Shown here piece by piece: positions 1 through 10,827 of a stretch of 64,000 nt of DNA. This DNA comes from Dasysyrphus tricinctus. Its lineage: Eukaryota > Arthropoda > Insecta > Diptera > Syrphidae. The position numbers and the translations under genes were made by a program. The notes under the pieces were generated by a model. The model searched no databases. It was not told the origin of the DNA and saw only the letters and a program-made list of their open reading frames with translations. Numbering within the stretch: position 1 is the stretch's first letter; every line of letters starts with the position of its first letter. The stretch spans positions 29,801,577-29,865,576 of the forward strand of contig OY992532.1 in assembly GCA_963921185.1 (NCBI GenBank), given 5' to 3'.

Positions 1-121
1 ATATTAGAGGCAAAACTTGTTGATCATACGATTCCATACAGCAATAATTTTGTATTTTTTATTTCTTCGACTGATGTGCGACTGGTTTGAAGATATACAT
101 AGCCTTATCATCGTTCTTAAA

Positions 122-127
122 TTTATT
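122..127 (-). promoter_or_regulatory. Candidate polyadenylation signal AATAAA
   Basis: The minus strand reads AATAAA here, about 65 bases downstream of the TAA that ends the split exon at 193. Spacing and sequence suit an insect poly(A) signal, but in AT-rich DNA such hexamers are common by chance. Confidence 0.35.
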
Positions 128-393
128 TAAATATATTAATTAGGTAATAGTACTCTCTAGAAGAAATATCATATCACTTTTTTGCTTTAAAATTAATGTG
201 CTACATTTTGGATCTCTTTCTTAATTTTTGAAAATTTATATTTTTTTATAAAGTCGACACGATCTTTAACATCACTTTGTAAAGAGTCTTTTTTAGACGT
301 GTGGTTTTCAATCTGGCAATACTTTTTTCGGAGTTGGTCTTTTTGACCGCTGTCAATTGATATATGCTCAGTTTGGTTTGCCATTTCATATTA

Positions 394-506
394 GGCGTTT
401 TTCTTTTTTAGTTCAGAGAAGAGCCTGAACTGTCAAACAAAAAATTGTGTTTCTTTTTTAGCTCTGAGCGCTCAGAGCTCTATTTTGAATTAAAACAGAA
501 AAACGC
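394..506. mobile_element. Short TIR element (GGCGTTTTTC family) nested in mariner copy 1
   Basis: The insert begins GGCGTTTTTCTTTTTTAG and ends GAAAAACGC, inverted copies of each other, and interrupts mariner sequence that is continuous in the second mariner copy (CATTTCATA on the left, TTTGCAAATCGTGCAAATTT on the right). It contains a perfect 20-bp palindrome at 460-479 built from AGCTCTGAGC and its complement. A larger relative with the same termini and the same AGCTCAGAG motifs is at 42462-42912. Superfamily not assigned; no clear target duplication was found. Confidence 0.6.
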
Positions 507-574
507 AACATTTGCAAATCGTGCAAATTTATTACCAAAATAATGGTTCCGTTGGCGCGCTGTGATGAAAAATT

Positions 575-860
575 ATGAAAAATGAAGCTGACCATAATGT
601 TGCAGTCAATGGGAAATGCTATAGAGCCATGATTAATGACTTTTTCATGTCTGAATTGGAGGATGTTGATGTTGACGAGCTTTGGTTCCAACAAGACGGC
701 GCTACATGCCGTACAGCCAACGAAACAATCAACAACGCGTTATTGCTGACATACGGCCCCAATTGCTGCAAAAAGTAGTCGAAAATTGGGCCTCTTAGCT
801 ACAGAATTTATTTGAGCCAGCCGCGGTGGCCACTTGCCCGAAATCATTTTTAAAACATAA
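575..860 (+). pseudogene. Mariner transposase remnant (central and C-terminal part)
   Basis: A 67-residue open frame (575-778) contains VNGKCYRAMINDFF and then WFQQDGATCRTA, which covers the second catalytic aspartate region of mariner transposases (the D in QDGA). Downstream the sequence shifts frame and ends in RGGHLPEIIFKT, the usual C-terminus of this transposase group, before a TAA at about 858. The N-terminal DNA-binding part and the third catalytic residue region are missing, so the copy cannot make transposase. Family known; truncation and frameshift seen directly. Confidence 0.75.
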
Positions 861-1199
861 TGGCAAACCTTTATCTTTATAATAAAGCTAAATTCTTGGC
901 CATAACATTAAATAACATGCGTTTTATTTCTTCTTGAAAACCACTTGTCTAAAATAAATCACCCTTTACATTAGACAAACTAGCATACATATTTGTTATT
1001 TTTTCAAAACTCACCTCTTCATATTTCTCCAGTTCAAATGAGACCAACTGATCGAGGTTTCTCATGTCTGTGTTGTTTAAAATCGCCCATATGAATCGTT
1101 CCCTTTGTGTCTTTACAACCTCTTTTAAATGTGTCACTCTTTCAACTTCTGCAGGTCGTTCCAATTGTCGAAATATCTAAAAAAAACATGAAAAATCCA

Positions 1200-2009
1200 C
1201 AGTTTATAAATCTATTATGTATAGGTATACATAACATATTAACGTACAAAAAACTAGATGTATTCATTAATAGTCTAACAATAGGATCTACAAAAACTAG
1301 CATCAGATTGAGCTAAAACTAATTTGAAGTGATATTTATCACGAGTACACATCCCAAAAATCCCACAATAAACGAACGTTTATACATTAAAATATACTGA
1401 ACATATAACTTCTTATAATAAATTGGTAAAATACAAAATATTTTTAGTTAAAACAAATCAGTCTCCTATCAAAATAAATTCCTTTCTTAATTTTTGGGAC
1501 TTGTTTTAGTATTGCATTGGTATGTTTGTTACTTTGGTTATTTTGTCTACGTTTTTTATCAAACAGTACACTGTGGCGTATGCGCACTATTAAGACGTAA
1601 AAATAAGAATAATAACCGTTACCAAATAAACCCGCTAAACCAAAACAAGAAGAAAAAACAAAAATTTGTCCGGCATATAAAGCTTATATTGTGAGCAAGC
1701 ATTGAGATGCCGATGTCACACAGTGGTCCGTTTGTTGAATTTTGGCGACACAAACAATATTTCACGTCAATTCCTGATAAATATTAACGAAATTTGGTAC
1801 ACTTTATGATATGGGGACGCTGAGTTCAGTGGTACTGCCTATTTTCTCCTCTTTCAAACGGGGACTTCACAATTTAGGTCAGAACATGTATTCTTTCATA
1901 TAAAAGTATTACCAAAATATATTTGTATACAATTTAGAAAAATTAGGTCAAAATTTTGACGGGTGCTAACAAATAATAAATGTTTTCTCAAAAATGAAAG
2001 AAGCCTTGT
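1200..2009. other. AT-rich non-coding stretch
   Basis: No convincing exon, RNA gene or named repeat seen. It is the presumed intron or upstream region of the split exon at 193-1176; the open frames here lack codon structure. Confidence 0.4.
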
Positions 2010-2141
2010 TTTTTAGTGCATTTTTATCTTCGGTGAGAAAAAAGTAGCATGTTAGATACAACAACAATACGGAGTTATATCAAATTGATGTTGTATTTAA
2101 CATGCTACTTTGTCTAAGCGATGATAAAAATGCACTAAAAA
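2010..2141. mobile_element. Hairpin MITE, about 130 bp
   Basis: Arms TTTTTAGTGCATTTTTATC and its inverse pair over about 50 bp each and include AGTAGCATGTTA facing TAACATGCTACT. The loop is short and there is no coding capacity. The class is a foldback or MITE; target duplication not resolved. Confidence 0.55.
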
Positions 2142-2199
2142 GCAGACCTGTTATAGCCCCAAGTTTACATAAGAAACGCTCGATTTTCTCTTAACTTGG

Positions 2200-2640
2200 T
2201 ACATAGTGGTATTTGGTGGTTCTGGCCTCATGTTTTTTTCATTAATTTTTTTAGAACTAAAAATAACGGTACCTATCAACCATACAAATTTGTTTAGGAA
2301 TTTTACAAAATCTCATTTTTCTCAAAAATGGCTCCACAACTTTTCTTTAAAAAAATCATTAGATTTCTTTTTGTAAAAAGAACCGTTGGATAGGTAACCA
2401 TTTAAAAAAAAATTATCGGTGGTACCTCCCAAAGAACTATTTTTTTTTATTTTCGATTATCTTCAAAATGGTACTTATGATTTCAATATTTTTTTTATTC
2501 AGAAGCATCCGAATAATATAAACAGTTTTTGCTACCAAAATTTTCAAAAAAATTTTGTTTTGGATTTAAAAAAAAATATTTCAAATTATTTTTTTTTGAA
2601 AATCAAATCAAAAATCGAACGATCAATCTTGCATTTTATT
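2200..2640 (-). repeat. Diverged fragment of the AT-rich GACA-bearing repeat family
   Basis: Phrases such as TTCTCAAAAATGGCTCCACA, GGTGGTACCTCCCAAAGAAC and TTTTCGATTATCTTCAAAA recur, in the same order, in the copy at 38320-39353. The part carrying the GACA array is absent here. The orientation is that of the 38320 copy. Confidence 0.5.
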
Positions 2641-3036
2641 TTAATAATTGTTTTCGAGTGGATTTTCGGAAATGGGTGGTCGCAGAAAAAACCTTAAACA
2701 GAAATTTGTTGGAAATTGTGTGTACTTTCAATTAATTGTACTTTTATGAAATTTATGAATAATTGATAGTTTTCGAGCCAAAAGTCAAAATTCCCAAAAA
2801 ATAAATATTGCATAATTTTTTTCCATTCTTTTCCATGTTGTGCCACGAATTTTTTAGCTGCAAGCCTCAGATTCGGATTCAAAACCTCCGAAAACATTGA
2901 GCTTAATCAAAACTACCCCACAATTTACGTGGTAAAACACAATATGACTGAAATAAACGGTGTATTTGGCAATACTTTTTTCGGAGTTGGTCTTTTTGAC
3001 ACTTGATTTATGCTCAGTTTGGTTTGCCATTTCATA

Positions 3037-3410
3037 ATGAATAGACTTACTCCTGAACAAAGTTTGCAAATCGTGCAAATTTATTACCTACACAATAGTT
3101 CGGTTCGCGCGTCGTGCGCTGCGTCCAATATTCGGTCAACATAATTGCCTAGCAGAGTCGGTAATTCGAGCAATCATCGATCGGTTTCGCACCACGCTTA
3201 CTCTAGTGGATAATGCGCAAGCGAATCCTCAGAGACGCCGTACAGTGCGCACCGAAGACACTATTGCTGCTGTGGTGAAGAATATCGAAGAAGAACCAAA
3301 TGAGTCCATCCGCCATCGTGTCGAAAATTCGTGGTCGAAAATTAGGCCTCTCGGCTGGAATTTATTCGAACCAGCCGCGGTGCGGCGGCCACTTGCCCGA
3401 AATCATTTTT
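3037..3410 (+). pseudogene. Mariner transposase remnant (N-terminus joined to C-terminus)
   Basis: The frame starts at ATG 3037 with an N-terminal helix-turn-helix start typical of mariner transposases, is disrupted by stops and shifts, and reopens at 3206-3412 as a 68-residue frame. That frame carries the second HTH segment and then, after an internal deletion, the VENW...SRLEF C-terminal segment. No DDD/DDE catalytic residues remain. It is an internally deleted, non-autonomous copy. Confidence 0.7.
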
Positions 3411-3433
3411 AAAACATAATGACAAACCCTTAT

Positions 3434-4127
3434 ATAAGATAACCTATCTCATCGCGGCCACGCAAAAATTGGATGCCAACTGATAGCTTTAGGGCAAACA
3501 TTTACAAAACAACTGGTCGGACAAGCTTTATCTGGTCGCAATGGTTAGAAAATGAACTTTTCAGGTTGCATTTTCCGCTAAATGTATAGCAACTGCTATA
3601 AATGGGGTATCAAATGAAAGCTAGGACTGTCCTCTACACGATACCAATGGTCGGACAGACTTTTTTGGCTGTTGCGACGAGTCAGACCATTTTTTTTTTT
3701 TAAATGGTATTTTCTTAACACTGCGTTTTGCATCAGGAAAAATTTAGTTAAATCATATCAAATAGCTAAGAAAGTGGTCTTAACCACTTTTTTTTCCATT
3801 TTCATCCATGGATGCACAAAATCCCTAATTTTAGAAAAGTGGTCGGACTCGTGGCAACAACCAAAAAAAGTCTGTCCGACTATTGGTATCGTGAAGAGGA
3901 CAGTCCTAGCTTTCATTTGATACCCCATTTATAGCAGTTGCTTATAACTATTATAGGTACATTTAGCTGAAAATGTAACCTGAAAAGTACATTTTCAGAC
4001 CATTGCGACTAGATAAAGCTTGTCCGACCAGTTGTTTTGTAATTGTTGGCACTAAAGCTATCAGTTAGCATCCAATTTTTGCGTGGCCGCGATGAGATAG
4101 GTAATCTTACGGTTGGCTCCCGGACTA
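3434..4127. mobile_element. Large foldback element inserted in mariner copy 2
   Basis: Two arms of about 250-280 bp are inverted copies: CCTATCTCATCGCGGCCACG at the left faces CGTGGCCGCGATGAGATAGG at the right, and internal blocks (GGTATCAAATGAAAGCTAGG, GGACTGTCCTC) also mirror. The unique centre is about 150 bp. A TTAT duplication flanks it (3430-3433, 4128-4131), matching the single site in mariner copy 1. The left tip is about 20 bp shorter than the right tip, which carries GGTTGGCTCCCGGACTA. No transposase is encoded; superfamily unknown. Confidence 0.7.
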
Positions 4128-4740
4128 TTATCTTTATAATAAAGCTAAATTCTTGGCCATAACATTAAATTATATGCGTTTGATTTCAGCTTGAAAATCA
4201 AACGTCTCAAAAAACACCCTTTATTTGGTGATAACGTAAAATTAAATATGGCGTCGACGGACGGCGATGGGGTATGAGGCATGGGCAAGAAATGGAAGTG
4301 ATTGCAGAGATGTGCCTTAAATGGGCGCTAGGGTTAGAATGGCAAACTCCAGGATACATGGTAAGAGAGGAAACAAAAAGAGATAAGATAATCATAAGAG
4401 CATGGAAAAAGTAAATGGAATTATGAAGAGAAACTAACAGGTGGAAAAGTTTCCAAAAATATAAAAAAAAATTTCTATTTGTCGAAGAAAAAACTGTAAC
4501 AAATGGATATGGATAGATATACAGAATAATGAGAGCGAATGAGACAACAAGCAAACAAATCTTCATCTGCCAAAATTCATGTCAGCGATCTCTGTCAAGA
4601 TATAATCGCAGTAAGATATCTCTGACATCCCAACAAGAGATGAAATGGAGTGACTCCATTGGATATCTACTGTCAAGATGGGAATCCTGATAAAAATTAT
4701 CTCCTGTGGAAGCGGGGTGTTAAGATGAGATCACAGGGAG

Positions 4741-5318
4741 TACTCAATGCAACGAACACAGTAACCCTAAGATGGGTTCCAGGACATAGGGATATTCACG
4801 GGAACGAAATGGCGGATGAACTGGCCAAAAGCGGTTCATCTCTTGATCCGAGCCAAATCGAAGCCTCTGTGCTCATGCCACTGGAGCAAGAAAAAAGTAG
4901 AATACACCAGAGTCTCTTAGAGGCTGCAAATGTCAGATGGTCATCCATCGACACTTGTCGGGTTTCTAGGAATCTATGGCCAAATATTTCAAAGAAAAAA
5001 ACTGATTACTTACTCAAGCTAAGCAGGCCTCAATTATCTCTCATGGTTGGTGTCCTTACGGGCCACAACTCAATGGGAACCCACTTGAACAGAATGGGCA
5101 TCAGCTCATCGGACTTATGTAGAGGGTGTCATGATGAAGAGGCAGAGGAGGGCTCCCCTCACTTCCTTTGCGAATGCCCCAGCCTAGCTAGAACCAGAAA
5201 AGAGGCCCTTGGAGAATATTTCTTCGACGAACTGGGCGACATCTCTGTCTTGCCACTAAAGAACATCCTGAAATTCATTCAGAACTCAGGATGGTTCAAG
5301 GAGGCCCCTAACACCTAA
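4741..5318 (+). pseudogene. RNase H end and C-terminal finger of an LOA/I-like ORF2
   Basis: The open frame continues to a TAA at 5318 with no stops. After the junction it reads VTLRWVPGHRDIHGNEMADE, the C-terminal RNase H block (the WVPGH histidine and the final catalytic aspartate of EMADELA). The tail has CRGCHDEEAEEGSPHFLCEC, a Cys-rich finger usual at the end of these ORF2 proteins. The polymerase domain and the first RNase H residues are absent by 5' truncation, so it is not functional. Residues upstream of the junction (an ATG at 4650) belong to the host element, so the apparent start is accidental. Confidence 0.75.
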
Positions 5319-5452
5319 AACTTCCTATTAACTCCCTCCCTATCCCTCCTCACTAACCACCTATACCCCGGGGAGCGCAATGGATCCTACGAGATCCGAG
5401 TGAGATGGTGCGCCTTGCCGTATTATCACCCCTTCCAACCTAACCTAACCTA
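4741..5452 (+). mobile_element. 5'-truncated LOA/I-like retrotransposon fragment
   Basis: An 8-bp repeat ACAGGGAG flanks it (4733-4740 and 5453-5460), and joining the outer flanks gives continuous sequence of the host non-LTR. The 3' end carries a short run of AACCT units (about 5433-5452). The 3' untranslated part (GGGGAGCGCAATGGATCC then GAGATCCGAGTGAGATG) recurs at about 57000 in the copy at 54600-57055, confirming one family. Confidence 0.7.
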
Positions 5453-6215
5453 ACAGGGAGACCGAGAGATTGGAACAAGGGAGAGAAGAAATGAAGGGAA
5501 GGGAGGAAAGAGAGGACAATGTGAATGGATACGAGTGCGTGGAAAGAGAAGACAGGAAAGAGCAAGAGAAGGAAAGAAGATAACGAATAAAAGAATCCAG
5601 ATACAACAGGTGGTATAGAGAAGTAATGACACAGAGGATCCCACAACATTTGAAAACGGATGGAAGACAGAAAGAACAAGGAAAATAGCAAGTCAGGCTA
5701 GGGAATGAGGTGAGAGAAAGATGGCATGGGATACAAGAAGAAGAGAGAATGTGCAGAACATGTGAGGCTGAACAAGAGACGTGGCAACATGTAATAGAAA
5801 GATGCGGGCATGCGGGTCAGCGTAGATGAAAGAAAATCAATACGAGAAAAAATGAGGGAAATAATGGAGTGGATAAAGGAACTAGAGGGGGCGAGAAAAT
5901 ATGAGGCGAGAGAGAGGAGAGGAGAGGAATTATAGTAAGGAAACGGGAGCCATGTAACAAATCAGTGCAATACGTAAAATTAAATAAAAAATTGGTTAAA
6001 AACAAAACATTTTAAGTTTGATTTTATTTTTTCAAAAATATTTATAAAAATAAATTAGATAATAGATTTTTGGCTATAAAAGAAGAAAAAGAGTGACATT
6101 GTTAGTATTGCCACTGTGTTTTTTCTATATTAATAGCCTATTGAATAGACTGGAAAACGAGGGGTAATACAATTACGTGCAAGGGTTTTTATGATTGAAT
6201 ACATATGTTTTGTTT

Positions 6216-6825
6216 GGCCCATAAGCAATACTTAATACTGAAAATGCTACTAAATTCACACATGCGTTTCTTCGAGAATGGTCACACTGGCCATTTTTCA
6301 ATTTGTTAGATAACTCGGAAACTTAGCCGAATTTGATCATTATGTGCGTAGAACTTTTTGTTCCAAATAAAATGTCCTATAGGAAAAGTATATAATTTAT
6401 TTTTGCAGGAAGAATTAATAAGAAACAGCTAAGAAAAAATTCGAAAAATTTAAAATTTCTAAATTTTGCATTACTTTTTTTGGAGCAAGAATAGGTCCAA
6501 AACCTGCTGTAGCAAAATAAAGAAGAGGCTCAAGGCTTTAGTATGGCATGTTAAAAAAGTAATTTTTTTTTACTGATGTATACCCATTCAAACTTTACCA
6601 GTTGTTATAATTTGTTTGCAGTTTTGACCCCAAAGCCTCTTTTTCGGTACTTTATGGCAAATTTCACATTCGTAAAAATGTTCAAAAGTGCAAAATTGTC
6701 AAATTCGGCTTAGTTTCCAAATTAACCAAAGAATATTGAAAAGTGGCCAATGTGACTATTCAATCGGAAACGCATGAGTGAATTCAGTAGCATTTTCAGT
6801 TTTAAGCATGCTTATGGGCCCAACG
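6216..6825. mobile_element. TIR or foldback element of about 610 bp
   Basis: Inverted arms of about 130 bp: GGCCCATAAGCAATACTTAA and ACACATGCGTTTC on the left pair with GAAACGCATGAGT and TTAAGCATGCTTATGGGCC on the right; AACTTAGCCGAATTTGA also pairs with TCAAATTCGGCTTAG. The middle holds no open frame of note. Superfamily not assigned. Confidence 0.6.
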
Positions 6826-9800
6826 AACATCGGGCAAATAGCCCTCGATCTAGAACGATTTCTGATAGGGTCCAATTTAACCTTTTTAGCTTTTTGTTAC
6901 ACCTTTTGGGAAACACCCTGTATTTAAGCTGATATCTTCAACAAAGAATTCAAAAAACTTTGAAGTTTTATTTTCTTCAAGCAGTCAATAGGCAGAGCCA
7001 AGGTGGTTTAAATAAAACAGCTGGGTGCAATATCTTTTAATATGTCGTTTGCATTGAAAAACGACATAAGTGAAAGAAAAACGACATTAGTGAAACTAAA
7101 CTGAGTGTTCGCACGAATGAAATGTCAAAAATCAGATGGTGAAACTTGCAGCCCTGAGGTATTCGATGTAAAATTAAAATCCAATCAACTCTGTATTTCT
7201 TTGACAGTTGATTGACATTGCCCAATGCACCCTGGGTTAGGAAACATCGAAAAAGAAACCTAATAAAACAAATTTCTCTTGAAGCTGTTTTTGGACGTTT
7301 GATTGAGCGTTGAAAAGGTTTGTTTGTTTCAATTATCTTGATATTGCAACAATGTATGTAGGTTTTGAGAGATTTTATCTAATACTTGTGGATTACAGAA
7401 ACTTGTGTGATACCCAAATGTTGAATTTATGAAGAAGAATATGTGTTTTTTAGGAAAAAACGTGTTAATAATTTAGTATAATTAAAGGCTATATTAAACT
7501 GTTCGGTTAAGCGATTTTATTTTTTTTTTAACTAGTAGATAAAATAGTTCTAAAAAAAATAATTATAACACAAATTTTAATAAAATATGACCCAAATCAC
7601 AATTAATTCACAATCAAATAACGCAGAGTGTATTTAAATAAGTAGATTAATACTATTCACAAACTATTTCAAACTATGACGCATGCATTTCTCATCACTC
7701 TGATTCAATCATATCTAACAAAAGCTTGAAGAGCTCATAATTTATAATTATGTATGTCCGTTCCTTAATTCTAAAGTAGTGCACCCTAATATCAAGTGGT
7801 TGTCAAAACACTTTATCCCTGCTTCAACAGACAAAATCTTGAAAGCGGTGTGGTGGTGGCAATACTTAAGTGTGTTTATTTTGCCACATGGAGTGGGTTT
7901 TCAAAACAACTCATGATTTTTCAAACAAAAAGTATCTTGGATTCTCGTGTTTTCTTTGTTTTTTTTTTTTTGAAAGAAGATGCTGATGTTTGAGGTAAAT
8001 GACTCAAAATTGGTGTGTTTTTGTTTTTGAACAAAAAAACGCAAAATGATTAATTAGAAAACATCAAAGGCAGTATGCTTTTTGTATCTAAAATGATTGC
8101 ATCGATTATGGTTTTCTTAATGCGGTGTTTTTAGATTTGGCAGCTAGTTTTGATAGTTTTATAAAGCAATGAGATGAGATGAAATGTTGATCTTTTGAAC
8201 GGATTACCTACTCTTTCAAATAATAAAAGGAAATTCTAAGACTTCAAGATAAATTCGATTTTCTAAGATAAATATCCTTTTTTTTGTGAATGTGCCACAT
8301 TCACTATCTAAAACTTGAATTCCCTTACTTAATATTAACATACCCCTGATACTCACATCAACAGAATGAGTAATCCATAGTTGATTCGGATTGTCAAAAC
8401 CACCTGTCACCACAAAAACCATAGTAATAATAATAATTTTATGGCCGCTGCCTTCCTCATAAAATACATAAGACAGCTATTAATTTTAAAGCTTCTGGGC
8501 TTTTGAATAAATTAGTCTAAAATATTCGGCTGTTTCAAGAACATTCATCACTCATAATAAAACATCGTCGATGCTAGAGGAATGTATTGTAAAATAATTC
8601 TCGAAAAAGACATTCCAACATTTAATCACAAAACGAGGAAGAATCATGCTGACAGCCTGATATTTGACAGTCAAAGAACTTTCACTGAGTGTGCCTGCAA
8701 TGAAAGGTTCTTCTGTGCTTCGTAATCTATTTTTGTATAGGGAATTTGTTTTTGTTTTATTTTTGAAAGTATGCGCACGCTTTTTTGGAACATCATCGTC
8801 AGGTTAAGTAGTGCAATGCACGAAAGATTTTATGATAATTGACTGCAATTATATCTGATACTTGTGTGTGGGTGGGAAGATTTTGGGGCATGCTTTGAAG
8901 GAAAATGGATATATGCGGCTGTATTTTTAGATGTTTTCGTTCATCATAATATGCAAGTCTACCGGAAAAGCAATTATTACGGATTGGACTATTTTGAGAG
9001 GTATTTGAGTAGGTGTGAAATGCTGTGTGTGATGATAAATATTTCTTTGTTTATTTATGGGAATCCCCTAGGGAAAGAAATGCAACAGTTGGAAAGAATG
9101 TAGGTATTCCTTTTTTTGTTGAAATTTTCAGCACGTTTGCAATTAAAACCCTTTAAAAATAAATATATTTTCATTTGAGCAGTGTTTGCGTAATGAAAAA
9201 CGTATTTCTAAAAATGGTTTTCTCAAATAGGAAATATATGCATCGTGAAACAAAAAAGCATTGTGCAAGAGGAAGTTTAACATACAACACTTGTTGAGTT
9301 CAAAAAATAGATGATTTTATATTGAAAGACCTTGGTATTCCATCTCTTATTCAGAACGGAAAAAACCTGAACAGTTTCTAAGTTCACATCTTGTAAAATA
9401 ATAAGCCTATAGGAGAGTGCTTTGAGTGAAATTGCATTTAAAAGTTCATTGAATTTTCACAAGTTTTCTATTCGCAAGAGATTGAACTGGTAATTTTAAT
9501 AAACAAGAAAGCCATTAAGACTTAGATGTTTTTTTTTTTTTGTGAGAAAAAAAAATAACTGCCACCTGTCATATATGTATGTAGATAAAGAAACCCATAA
9601 AAAAGACACTTTTCGTCAAAACTCACAAATGATGGAAGTGCCTTGTGCATTGTGCAATTTAATATAATTTTTTTCGGGGTATCTAATGAGTGTGAAATGA
9701 TTTGCATATCGGATGCAATATTGTCAGATCTGATCTGTCAGTTTAAAATATATCCCAAATTTCTGACTGATGAGTCAAACCGTTCATAGAAATGGCGTGA

Positions 9801-10075
9801 TGAAAAGTCAAAATTTAAACACAGGGTCTTAGGCGTCAGTTACAGCTATCATTGAAACTCATCACTGAAAATTTAAATGATTGATTTTGAGATGCTTAAA
9901 AAGCGAAATCAGGGGTTATTTTGATGCCAAAATAGAGCTCCTGTCTTAATTATTATTTCTCATCCTACAAATATTTAATTTTGATCCAGCCTTTTTAGTT
10001 CAATCCTTGAAATTGATTGAACTATATACCTTACCAATGATCATTGAAATCTTCAGTGCTTTTATGTGGAAGGTT
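6826..10075. other. AT-rich non-coding stretch, over 3 kb
   Basis: No exon or mobile element could be supported. A short direct repeat with the core AACGACAT lies at about 7050-7090. The longest plus frame (8864-9103) has no recognisable motif and is probably chance. Confidence 0.4.
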
Positions 10076-10253
10076 GGGCCTATTAGATCCGTTTGCTGAT
10101 ACCATTGAATAACTACAAATAGAAGGGACACCGGGCAAAACGTCCACTAGGTGTCCTGGTTTGGCAGCCTGTCGCTGCCTGCAGTCGCTCTATCAAATAC
10201 AACACCCCTGTAATAAAGGAGAATGGGCAAATTGGTCTACCTACTCAATAGAG

Positions 10254-10826
10254 ATGTGTCATACATCAATGAAAAGGTCATTGCAAATACTTCATTTTAT
10301 TATATGGCCGTTAAGTTGTAAGCCATGGGGTTCAAAATATATTCGACTTCAAAGCACCAAAAACAATAATAATGTGTCATACGTCATTGGAAAGGTCAAT
10401 GAGAGTACTTCATTTTCTTATGTGGCACCTAAGCTCCAAACCATGGAGTTCAAAAGATATTCGGCTTTGAAGCAGCAAAAACAACTAAAATGCATTCTTA
10501 ATATGGTAACTGGTTGCACAACTCAACAGTAATGTGTCAGGTATGGTTGAAAAGGTTAACTTATGTGCTTTATTTTTGTATATGGGCGTTATACGCTCAA
10601 CCATGGGATTCAAAAGATATTTGGGAAAAATGCAGAAAAGAGCAATAATGCATTTCTGCATTGGAGCGTGGTCTTCTAACTCAACAGTGATGTGCCATAC
10701 ATTTTTGAAAAGGTAATAATATGTTCTTCAAATATTTGTATGTTTATCAGCTGTAGAACATGGGGTTTAAGAACTACTTGGACATGAAAAACCCCAAATA
10801 TAACAATAATACAGTTCTTGATTGGC
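10254..10826 (+). repeat. Left module array of the foldback (four modules)
   Basis: The anchor ATGTGYCATAC or a variant occurs at 10254, 10372, 10532 and 10690. Each is followed by a TTGAAAAGGT-like block, a CTTCATTTT-like block and an ACCATGGGGTTCAAAAGATA-like block. The first spacing is 118 bp and the others 158-160 bp. Compared with the right arm, about 200 bp is missing between the first two modules. Short open frames across the modules are by-products of the repeat. Confidence 0.75.
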
Positions 10827-10827
10827 A

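Larger units (their letters stand above)
280..968 (+). mobile_element. Internally deleted mariner element, copy 1
   Basis: The ends are TA-flanked (280-281 and 967-968) and the inner sequences are imperfect inverted repeats: the left end reads TAAAGAGTCTTTTTTAGACG and the right end, inverted, has the same layout with GGGTG near the tip. At 689 bp including a nested MITE it is far shorter than a usual 1.3-kb mariner. The plus strand encodes a transposase remnant. It lies inside a coding exon on the opposite strand. A second relative is at 2968-4223 and shares the left subterminal GGCAATACTTTTTTCGG block and the 3' end. Confidence 0.8.
193..1176 (-). pseudogene. Terminal coding exon of an unidentified gene, split by a mariner
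   Basis: On the minus strand a good 3' splice site (T-run then AG at 1178-1177) opens an exon at 1176 starting IFRQLERPAEVERV. It is open for 70 codons to the mariner edge at 967. After setting aside the mariner and one copy of its TA, the frame continues in register from 279 through SDVKDRVDFIKKYKF to a TAA at 193, giving 98 codons (210 + 87 bases, divisible by 3). An AATAAA lies at 127-122, about 65 bases past the stop. As it stands, translation enters the mariner and stops after about four codons, replacing the last 28 or so residues. The residues are charged and helix-prone (many E and K), perhaps coiled coil. I do not recognise the family, and upstream exons were not found in the window. 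The allele could still be expressed as a shortened protein. Exon model inferred; frame continuity seen directly. Confidence 0.55.
2968..4223 (+). mobile_element. Mariner element, copy 2, with a foldback inserted near its 3' end
   Basis: From GGCAATACTTTTTTCGG onward it matches copy 1. It encodes a mariner N-terminus (MNRLTPEQSLQIVQIYY at about 3037) followed by frameshifted helix-turn-helix sequence including RTEDTIAAVVKNIEEEPNES, then jumps to the C-terminal RGGHLPEIIFK tail, so the catalytic core is deleted. The right end ACACCCTTTA ends at a TA (4222-4223). The left TIR is missing: sequence before 2968 does not match copy 1. A 694-bp foldback lies at 3434-4127. Confidence 0.75.
4249..5971 (+). 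mobile_element. 5'-truncated non-LTR retrotransposon with 15-bp target duplication
   Basis: An exact 15-bp duplication, ACGTAAAATTAAATA, lies at 4234-4248 and 5972-5986. Between them are decayed frames of a reverse-transcriptase C-terminal region. Early frame residues read CLKWALGLEWQTPGYMVREE, a later frame reads ESRYNRWYREVMTQRIPQHL, and near the end is CRTCEAEQETWQHVIERC, a Cys-Cys-His-Cys finger. These motifs belong to a non-LTR family common in arthropods; the clade is not assigned. The element begins 25 bp after the right end of mariner copy 2. It is split by an LOA-like fragment at 4741-5452. The purine-rich 3' half makes long spurious frames on the other strand. Confidence 0.75.

Noticed and set aside
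5433..5452. AACCT repeats looking like insect telomere DNA
   Set aside because: This is the 3' terminal run of an LOA-like retrotransposon within a target duplication; the similar CCTAAA run at 28501 has the same explanation.
5440..6005. Long minus-strand frames rich in Phe, Leu and Ser
   Set aside because: They are the antisense of the purine-rich 3' coding end of the non-LTR element at 4249-5971, whose plus frames carry the conserved finger motif.
8864..9103. 79-residue plus frame
   Set aside because: No motif, no codon bias and no splice context in a 3-kb AT-rich stretch.
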